A stretch of DNA of 64,000 nucleotides, from NCBI GenBank assembly GCA_035559995.1, contig DATMAM010000040.1, positions 186,001-250,000 on the forward strand, in the 5' to 3' direction. Both the position numbers and the translations under genes were made by a program. Positions within the stretch are counted from its first letter, which is position 1; each line of letters begins with the position of its first letter. Shown one piece after another: positions 1 through 5,939 of the stretch. The notes under the pieces were generated by a model, which made no database searches, was not told the origin of the DNA, and saw only the letters and a program-made list of their open reading frames with translations. This DNA comes from DATMAM01 sp035559995. Lineage in GTDB: Bacteria; Desulfobacterota; Binatia; UBA9968.

Positions 1-317
1 GTCTGCATCGGATACTTCCGGATAAGACCGGTCAGATCGTCGATCATGCCCTGAAAACCTCGGTCCTCGAGGTACAGCCCGGCGTGTTCCAGCCGCTCGG
101 CAAACTTGTCCGTGGTCGCGCGCACCTTGTCCGCCGGTGACTTCTCGCGAAGCGTGCTCGCAAACTCCCTGACTTTGTGGCCCAGGCGGCTGCTCACTTC
201 ACGCGCGCGCTCCGCCGCGGCCGAGGCGTACTCCTGAGCTTGCGCCTTTGCGGTTTCCGCCGCTTCCGCAAGGCGCGAGGATGATTCCTCCCTCGCTCCT
301 TCGTTTTCCGTCGCCAT
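1..317 (-). CDS. Hydrophilic Ala/Glu/Arg-rich protein, partial at window edge
   Basis: Product unknown. The visible 105 residues are the N-terminus of a leftward gene whose 3' end lies outside the window. They are rich in Ala, Glu, Lys and Arg and predicted helical (EEAAETAKAQAQEYASAAAE-like pattern), as in small stress-associated coiled-coil proteins. The ATG is chosen because an AAAGGAGA ribosome site precedes it at proper spacing. The DUF1328/CsbD stress genes start divergently nearby. No enzymatic motif is visible. The family is unassigned. Confidence 0.6.
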   Translation of the reverse strand, partial: MATENEGAREESSSRLAEAAETAKAQAQEYASAAAERAREVSSRLGHKVREFASTLREKSPADKVRATTDKFAERLEHAGLYLEDRGFQGMIDDLTGLIRKYPMQ

Positions 318-596
318 GATCTTTTCTCCTTTCAACTCGATTTGCAGCCCGAAGTATAACGCGAAAACCGTGAACGATAAATATAGCCCGCGAAGAAATT
401 CGACCTGTCGCAGCGCTGCGGCAGCTCCGTCGCGTTTTTCTTGCTTGTGGGACTTTCGCGACCGCTTCCGACTCGCTCGGCTTCAGCGAACTTTTTATTG
501 GTTGGCCAGGCCAAAATACGTGAAACGACCCCCATGGCACGGTTGTTGCCAAAACCCGCTGCGAAGCGAGCGCCATTGCGAAAGGAGGGACACGCG

Positions 597-764
597 ATGC
601 TGAGTTGGTCATTGACATTTCTGGTGATCGGTCTGATCGCCGGCGTATTGGGACTGACCGGTCTGGCAGGAGCAGCGACGCAGATCGCCTGGATTCTGTT
701 TGTGGTGTTTCTGGTCCTGTTTTTGATCAGTCTGGTTGTCGGTCGTCACAGCCCGCCGGTTTAG
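597..764 (+). CDS. DUF1328-type small membrane protein
   Basis: A 55-residue protein made almost entirely of two hydrophobic helices separated by a short Gly-rich turn (GLTGLAGAATQ). This matches the YtjA/DUF1328 family of small inner-membrane proteins. A strong AAAGGAGGG site lies about 8 bases before the ATG; an upstream in-frame extension lacks such a site and reads as non-coding. It is followed by a secreted PepSY-like protein and two more small stress-type proteins, so a general stress or envelope role is likely, but no biochemical function is known for the family. Confidence 0.75.
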   Translation: MLSWSLTFLVIGLIAGVLGLTGLAGAATQIAWILFVVFLVLFLISLVVGRHSPPV

Positions 765-807
765 CCGGCGGTTTTAGTCGAGGCACTTTGTGCGTGGAGG
801 ACGTTTT

Positions 808-1587
808 ATGAACAAGAGAGCTCTCATCATCACCTTTGCGGCCGGCGTGCTGGCGGCCGCTCCGCTCTGGGGCGCCGAGCGTGAGCGGGCGGCGGATCGC
901 GGCGGCCGCTACAGCGACCGCGAGCGGATGTCTGACTGGGACCGCGGCAAGAAGGATCTCGAGCAGGCATTGAAGCTCGGCGAAAGCAAACCGTGGTATC
1001 GCCAGCAAATCGCGAAGCACGGATTTCAGATCACGGCCGTCAATCACGATCGGCCCGATTACGTGGAGTACGAGATCGTCAAAGGCGACAACTCGTACGA
1101 GGTGCAGATCGATCTCGATAAGAGCGGCAAGGCGAGCAAGGTCGAAATCGATCGCAACCTGTGGCGCGCGGCGGCGACGGAACGCGCGCTGGAAGGCAAG
1201 GGCAAGCAGCCGGTCGGCCGCGCGGATGAGCCGCCTCGCGGCGACCCGCGCTACAGCGACCGCGATCGACGCCAGTCGTCGGCGCGCGCCGAGCAGGAGC
1301 TTCAGCAGGCGTTGAAGACCGGCGAGGAGAAGGGCTTCTATCGCCGCGAGCTGGAGAAGATGGGCTGGAAAATCGCGGCCGTCAATCAAGATCGCCCCGA
1401 CTACGCGGAGTACGAGATCGTCAAAGGCGACCGGACGTACGAAGTTCAGATCGATTTCGACAAGAACAGCCGCAAGGCGAGCAAGGTGGATGTCGTTCCG
1501 AACATGTGGCGCGCGGAGCAGACCAAACGGGCCATGGAAGGCTCGGGGCGCGCGGGCTCGGAGCGGCGCTCCGGCGATAGCCGCTGA
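808..1587 (+). CDS. Secreted two-repeat PepSY-like protein
   Basis: A 259-residue protein with a typical signal peptide (residues 1-22, cleavage near AAPLWGAE). The mature part contains two tandem copies, roughly residues 55-130 and 165-245, of a PepSY-like unit. Each has a W/F-Y-R-x-x-(I/L)-x-x-x-G core, then an AVNxDRPDYxEYEIVKGD core and a YEVQIDxDKxxxKASKV strand. The linkers are Arg/Ser/Asp-rich and disordered. PepSY-type domains are usually periplasmic regulatory or inhibitor modules. The ATG at 808 is preferred over an in-frame GTG at 790 because GTGGAGGA sits just upstream. The specific role is unknown. Confidence 0.65.
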   Translation: MNKRALIITFAAGVLAAAPLWGAERERAADRGGRYSDRERMSDWDRGKKDLEQALKLGESKPWYRQQIAKHGFQITAVNHDRPDYVEYEIVKGDNSYEVQIDLDKSGKASKVEIDRNLWRAAATERALEGKGKQPVGRADEPPRGDPRYSDRDRRQSSARAEQELQQALKTGEEKGFYRRELEKMGWKIAAVNQDRPDYAEYEIVKGDRTYEVQIDFDKNSRKASKVDVVPNMWRAEQTKRAMEGSGRAGSERRSGDSR

Positions 1588-1618
1588 CGCGGGTCAACCA
1601 ACTGGGGTCGAGGAAGCC

Positions 1619-1702
1619 ATGCTACGAGGATCTATTCTTTGGCTACTGGGCGTGCCGTTGGGCATCATCGTCCTGTTGTGGATTTTGGGCGTGCTGAGCT
1701 AA
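1619..1702 (+). CDS. 27-residue single-helix membrane peptide (lmo0937-like)
   Basis: A tiny gene encoding one transmembrane helix: MLRGSILWLLGVP, then a hydrophobic run ending WILGVLS. The pattern resembles the small lmo0937-family membrane peptides found beside CsbD and DUF1328 genes. A GAGGAAG site precedes the ATG at 1619. It sits between the PepSY-like gene and the CsbD gene, in the same orientation. The small size makes the call tentative, but the composition, Shine-Dalgarno site and context agree. Confidence 0.5.
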   Translation: MLRGSILWLLGVPLGIIVLLWILGVLS

Positions 1703-1788
1703 CGCGCGCCCGCGAACATTTGGGACGAGGCGAGACAGCTGCAACGTCACCGCTTGCGGCGCAATAAACAAGATCAAGGAGGCAAAGC

Positions 1789-1986
1789 ATGAATTGGGAT
1801 AGAGTTTCGGGCCAGTGGAAGCAGCTTAAAGGAAAGGCGCGTGAAAAGTGGGGCCGGCTTACGAACGATGAGCTGGACGTCATTGCCGGAAAGCGCGAGC
1901 AGCTCATCGGCAAGGTGCAGGAGAAATACGGCGTCGCGAAGGACGAGGCCGAGCGAGAAGTGGATGAATGGTCGCGAACGCTCTAA
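1789..1986 (+). CDS. CsbD-family general stress protein
   Basis: A 65-residue hydrophilic protein with the CsbD signature: MNWDxVxGxWKQxKGKxxxKWGxLTxDEL at the N-terminus, then a Gly-Lys repeat region (AGKREQLIGKVQEKYG) and an acidic helical end. CsbD proteins are small, induced by general stress in many bacteria, and of unknown molecular function. An AAGGAGG site lies 7 bases before the ATG. A strong intrinsic terminator follows within 20 bases, so this gene closes the small-protein stress cluster. Confidence 0.9.
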   Translation: MNWDRVSGQWKQLKGKAREKWGRLTNDELDVIAGKREQLIGKVQEKYGVAKDEAEREVDEWSRTL

Positions 1987-2004
1987 ACGCGCTCTGAGAC
2001 TAAC

Positions 2005-2035
2005 GGCCGCAGCGGGCCACCGCTGCGGCCTTTTT
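2005..2035 (+). terminator. Intrinsic terminator after csbD-like gene
   Basis: A perfect 11-bp GC-rich stem (GGCCGCAGCGG at 2005-2015 pairing with 2020-2030) with a 4-base loop is followed by TTTTTATTTT. It lies 19 bases after the CsbD stop codon. Confidence 0.9.
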
Positions 2036-2297
2036 ATTTTCATATCGAGAAGCGAATTTTTCCGTCCCTAATTTCGGACAGAATCGGCCGATCTCTGTCC
2101 CATATCTGAGAGCAGCCGGTTTTGGCTCAGACTCTGCGGCCTAACGGCGCGGCGCGCGTAAGTCTCCGGGAACGCAATCGATTTTTGGTTCGTTCCTTCG
2201 GCCTCTTTGGGCAAGGCAAAGCGCACAGTTTACTGGCACCATAATTGCCCAAAAAGTGGGACCCTTTGGTCAAAATCCTCCCGACGGGGCGCGCCTC

Positions 2298-3344
2298 ATG
2301 GAACACCATCACACTCGCGAACACGTATGGGGAATCGTTCTTGCGGCCGGTAGCGGCACGAGGGTTCTGCCCTTTTTAACCCAGCTCTGCGGCGGTCGGG
2401 GGATCAAGCAGTTTTGCGCCGTTACGGGCCGGCGCTCCATGCTGCAGCACACGCTCGCGCGGGCCGAAAAGCTCATCCCGCGCGAGCGAATCATCGTCAT
2501 TGTCAGCTCCAAGGACCGGGCCGAGGTGGCTCAGCAGCTACCCGACTGGCCGGAGCACAACGTGATCTACCAGCCGGCCAATCGCGAGACCGCTCCGGGG
2601 ATCCTTTTGCCGCTCGCGCACATCTCACGCCGCGACGCCGCGGCAACCGTCGCGGTCTTTCCCTCGGATCATTTCGTGTTGAACGAAGAAAAGTTCCTGT
2701 CCTACGTGCTGCGGGCGATCGCGGAAGCCGACGAGCATCGCGACGCGCTGATCCTTTTGGGGATGAGCCCCGACGGTCCGGAAGAAGGCTATGGCTGGAT
2801 CGAGCCCGACGGCGAGCAAAGCTCCGGCGGGACCTTCGGCGTGCGGAGGTTCTGGGAGAAGCCGTCGCGCCCCCGGGCCGAGGAACTCTTCACCAAGCGC
2901 GCTTTGTGGAACACGTTCGTCTTCGCCGCAAAGGCGGACACGATCTGGAATATGGTTCTCCAAGCAGCTCCCGATCTCTATCACGCGTTCAGCAGCGTCT
3001 GTCTCATGCTTCAAAGCCACCACGCCCGGCCCTACATCGAGCACGTGTATCGGAATCTCCGCAGCGTCAACTTTTCCTCCGAGATTTGCCGCCCGCTTGC
3101 GAACAGGCTTCGCGTTCTGCCTGTTCCCGACGTGGGCTGGAGCGATTGGGGGAGCGCCGAGCGAATCTGCGCCTCGCTCAAAACTATCGGCAAGCTTCAG
3201 GAGTGCGTCGATCGTCTAAAACGGCGGAGCGCGGATCCCCGGCTCATCGAGCTGATCGCGACCCATCTTGCGGCGCCGCGCGGAAAAAAATCTTCGTCGA
3301 TCGACCCGCCGACGGCCCGCCCGTTTCGCGGCGCGACGGTGTAG
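2298..3344 (+). CDS. Sugar nucleotidyltransferase (mannose-1-phosphate guanylyltransferase-like)
   Basis: A 348-residue NTP-transferase (GT-A fold) protein. The nucleotide-binding signature LAAGSGTR is at residues 15-22, and the KQF motif typical of mannose-1-phosphate guanylyltransferases at 37-39. FPSDHF near residue 117 supplies the metal-binding Asp region, and GYGWIEPDG lies beyond it. It should transfer a nucleotide from NTP to a sugar 1-phosphate for cell-surface glycan synthesis. It is shorter than ManC-type bifunctional enzymes and has no isomerase domain. No Shine-Dalgarno is clear: the ATG at 2298 was chosen over an in-frame GTG at 2256, so the start is uncertain. About 310 bases without another gene precede it. 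Confidence 0.75.
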   Translation: MEHHHTREHVWGIVLAAGSGTRVLPFLTQLCGGRGIKQFCAVTGRRSMLQHTLARAEKLIPRERIIVIVSSKDRAEVAQQLPDWPEHNVIYQPANRETAPGILLPLAHISRRDAAATVAVFPSDHFVLNEEKFLSYVLRAIAEADEHRDALILLGMSPDGPEEGYGWIEPDGEQSSGGTFGVRRFWEKPSRPRAEELFTKRALWNTFVFAAKADTIWNMVLQAAPDLYHAFSSVCLMLQSHHARPYIEHVYRNLRSVNFSSEICRPLANRLRVLPVPDVGWSDWGSAERICASLKTIGKLQECVDRLKRRSADPRLIELIATHLAAPRGKKSSSIDPPTARPFRGATV

Positions 3345-3384
3345 CGCAAAACCGCTTCATCCCTTAATTCAGCGCGCGTCTTAA

Positions 3385-3427
3385 TTGTGCCACGCGCGCG
3401 CCGTCTTTCATCGCGCGCATGGCACAA
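3385..3427. repeat. 16-bp inverted repeat upstream of superoxide dismutase
   Basis: TTGTGCCACGCGCGCG at 3385-3400 is mirrored, with one G-U type mismatch, by CGCGCGCATGGCACAA at 3412-3427 around an 11-base loop. No T-run follows on either strand, so it is not a clear terminator. It could be an operator or an mRNA hairpin in the 5' region of the dismutase transcript. Confidence 0.6.
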
Positions 3428-3552
3428 ACGATCGCCTTTCCAAAAAGAGAAAAAACTTTCTCCTTCCCGGCTTCACGCGCTCGCGCCAACTTGAGCCCGC
3501 CTGGCATGGGCGTTGCGTTTCTCTTCGGGAAGTTCAGCACGGAGGAACAATC

Positions 3553-4173
3553 ATGGAGCTACGCGCTTACAAGCCGAAGGAGTTCAAGCTTTCGGGCCTG
3601 CAAGGAATCTCGGATGAGACGCTCGAGATCCATTTCAAACTCTACGAGGGCTATGTAAAGAACACGAATCTTTTGACGGATCAGCTCCTCGAGATGGTCC
3701 ATCAACGAAAGGCCCTCACGAGCAATCCTGCGTACAGCGAGATCAAACGCCATCTCGGCTTCGAGTATGGCGGCATGGTGCTGCACGAGTACTATTTCGG
3801 CAATCTCGCGCCGAAGGGTGCCGGCAGCCCGGCAAAGGAGCTGATTGCAGCCCTGGATCAGAGCTTTGGAAATTTCGAGTCCTGGCGAACCGACTTCACG
3901 GCCGTCGGTAACATGCGGGGCGTCGGCTGGGCCGTGCTGTATCACGACCCGGTTACCGAGCGGCTTTCGAACCACTGGATCGAGCTGCACCAGCAGGGCG
4001 TACCCTCCGGATTCAAGCCACTGCTCGTCATGGACGTCTGGGAGCACGCCTACTTGCGCGACTACAAGCCTTCGGAAAAGGCGAAGTATATCGACGCCTT
4101 TTTTGCGAACGTGAACTGGGATGCGGTCAATGAAGCCTTTCGCAGCGCCGAGGCTCGCCGGCCGACGGGCTGA
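3553..4173 (+). CDS. sodB: Fe/Mn superoxide dismutase
   Basis: A 206-residue cytoplasmic enzyme that dismutates superoxide to oxygen and hydrogen peroxide. It has the two-domain Fe/Mn-SOD architecture. Likely metal ligands are His27 (in IHFKLYEGYV), His78 (in VLHEYYF), Asp161 and His165 (in the MDVWEHAYLRDY signature). The N-terminal helix lacks the doubled His pairs of classical SODs, as in a divergent clade. A GGAGGA site lies 6 bases before the ATG; an earlier in-frame start would give a non-conserved extension. Metal choice (Fe or Mn) cannot be decided from sequence alone. Confidence 0.92.
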   Translation: MELRAYKPKEFKLSGLQGISDETLEIHFKLYEGYVKNTNLLTDQLLEMVHQRKALTSNPAYSEIKRHLGFEYGGMVLHEYYFGNLAPKGAGSPAKELIAALDQSFGNFESWRTDFTAVGNMRGVGWAVLYHDPVTERLSNHWIELHQQGVPSGFKPLLVMDVWEHAYLRDYKPSEKAKYIDAFFANVNWDAVNEAFRSAEARRPTG

Positions 4174-4431
4174 CGGCCTGTCGCGAGCCGCGAAGCGCGG
4201 AAGGGGCGCACACAAACCCACGGATAAACCGAAAATCCGTAGGATGGGCGCCTTGCGCCGATACCCATCGCGCCCTCTCGCTAGGTTTCGCGCCTTGTCC
4301 CGAGCGCGTCGATGGACGCTCGACCCAGGTACCGTTTGGTGCTTTCCTGTGGGGGGTTTCGCGTCGCTCAACCCTACGGTTTGGTGCGCCCGCGCCGCAC
4401 GAGCGCTATCCCGGCGGCCGTGTCCCGACCA
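4174..4431. other. Intergenic region with dispersed-repeat-like palindromes
   Basis: No gene is seen in these 258 bases between convergent genes. The stretch near 4237-4272 (GTAGGATGGGC, GCGCC, GATACCCATCG) and the CAACCCTACGG near 4368-4378 resemble the halves of palindromic intergenic repeats common in environmental bacterial genomes. No transcriptional role is evident. Confidence 0.35.
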
Positions 4432-5049
4432 TTACTTTTCAGCGCGCTGTTGCGGCGCGTCGACTTTCTCTTCCTCGTGAAGCGAGAGACCTTCGAAACG
4501 ATCGAGTCGATCGAGCGGCGCAAAAACATGCCGCGAGAGCGCCTCCCGAATTTGCTTCTCCGGGTAGTTGAGCCCCCGCAGCATCTCGACATCGTAACGC
4601 ACGGTATCGATCCTGCGCTCTTCGACGGCGAGCCGCCGTTCCTCCGGCGGCTCTTTCATGTCCCGGTCCCACTGCACCCGCTTCCCGGCGAGGTAAGAGC
4701 CGAGGCGCTCGATCGCGCGCGGTACTCCCACGATCTCAACATACGCCGGCGCGATCACTTCTACTTTTGCAAGGCAAAGCCTGTCATCGTCAGGAATGTT
4801 CTCTTCGCCATCCAGATTTCCGCGAGGAGACGCTCGGTAGTGGATGCCATTCTCGGCTTTGGTTTGGACGTCGGCGCGCGCGATCAACAGATCCCACTGG
4901 TAGAACCCATTGTACGCGCTCTCCAGCGCGTCGAGCGCGCCGATGAGGAGTCGGACCTCGCCGCATCTCACGGTCGGCAAATAGATTTTTATCGCGCGAT
5001 TCGGATTGGCCTTCATGTTTTTGCCGGATGAGCAAGAAGGATGCCGCAC
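4432..5049 (-). CDS. Uncharacterised protein with C-terminal charged helices
   Basis: Function not recognised. The protein has 205 residues. The first half (about 20-110) looks like a mixed alpha/beta domain (KIYLPTVRCGEVRLLIGALDAL, then VEVIAPAYVEIVGVP). The second half is long, highly charged helices (GKRVQWDRDMKEPPEERRL; EMLRGLNYPEKQIREALSRH). This layout, a short beta region ending in a (V/S)P-x-(F/Y)-x-E-x-x-G segment and then a charged helix, recalls small accessory domains in bacterial effector or conflict proteins, but that is a guess. A GTG start at 5049 is preferred because AGGAAAAGAGAG precedes it; an internal ATG at 5016 has no site. Confidence 0.55.
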   Translation of the reverse strand: MRHPSCSSGKNMKANPNRAIKIYLPTVRCGEVRLLIGALDALESAYNGFYQWDLLIARADVQTKAENGIHYRASPRGNLDGEENIPDDDRLCLAKVEVIAPAYVEIVGVPRAIERLGSYLAGKRVQWDRDMKEPPEERRLAVEERRIDTVRYDVEMLRGLNYPEKQIREALSRHVFAPLDRLDRFEGLSLHEEEKVDAPQQRAEK

Positions 5050-5209
5050 CGTCGCACTCTCTTTTCCTGTAGCGCCAACGCCAGACGCGGAAAAAAAGCG
5101 CTCTGTCGCTGTCTCGATTTTGCAGCAACGCCAATCCGCGGTCCAAAATTCAGGCCGCGCGAACTCTCATGGTACAGCGTTTGCTCACCGGAGCAGAGGA
5201 CTTTCATGA

Positions 5210-5938
5210 ACCGCGCCCTACGGCCTGCCGCCCTCGGCTTTCATCCACTATCTCGAGAACCACGATCAGATCGCCAATCTCGGGGTCGGCCACCGCGTGC
5301 ACCAGCTCACCGATCCGGCCGTCTATCGCGCGCTGACGGCGCTTCTCGTTTTGGGCCCGCAGACGCCGATGCTCTTTCAAGGGCAGGAGTTCGCAGCAAG
5401 CGCGCCTTTTGTCTACTTCGCCGATCATCAGCCCGAGCTTGCGGACAAGGTGAAGAAAGGCAGGCTCGAGTTCCTCGGGCAATTTCCGAGCTTGGCTTCG
5501 GCGCGCATGCGCTGGCAGATTCCCGATCCCTCGGATCCGGCGGTTTTCGAGTCTTGCCGGCTCGATCACTCGGAGCGCGCGCGGAACGCGCAGGCGCACG
5601 CGCTTCACCGCGACCTCATCCGGCTTCGCCGCGAGGATCCGGCCTTTGGATCGCCGCGCGCGGGCGCCGTCGATGGAGCGGTTCTCGGTGACGACGTTTT
5701 CGTTCTTCGTTTTTTCGCTCACCGGGAAAACGATCGGCTGCTCCTGATCAACCTGGACAGGGATTTTCAATTGCGCCCCGCGCCCGAGCCGCTGCTCGCT
5801 CCCGTTGCGGGAAAGGAATGGCGGCTGGTGTGGTCCAGCGAAGACCCGCGTTACGGCGGCCTGGGAGCGGCGCCCGCCGAAAACCCCGATCGCTGGTTTA
5901 TCCCCGGCAAGGGCGCCTTCGTCTTCGCGCTGTCGTGA
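5210..5938 (+). pseudogene. treZ: 5'-truncated maltooligosyltrehalose trehalohydrolase (treZ) remnant
   Basis: About 240 residues match only the C-terminal part of TreZ: the barrel segment AFIHYLENHDQIAN, the QGQEF motif, then the C-terminal beta domain ending in a GKGAFVFALS-type strand. The frame opens just after a TGA at 5207-5209, with no start codon or Shine-Dalgarno at the conserved region. The upstream barrel with the catalytic Asp and Glu is absent. TreZ normally hydrolyses maltooligosyltrehalose to release trehalose; this remnant cannot do so. It ends 1 base before the debranching-enzyme ATG, as expected of a former trehalose/glycogen operon. Confidence 0.75.
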
Positions 5939-5939
5939 G

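Noticed and set aside
4174..4431. Structured RNA gene in the gap after superoxide dismutase
   Set aside because: The palindromes look like dispersed repeat halves; no promoter or terminator supports an RNA gene.
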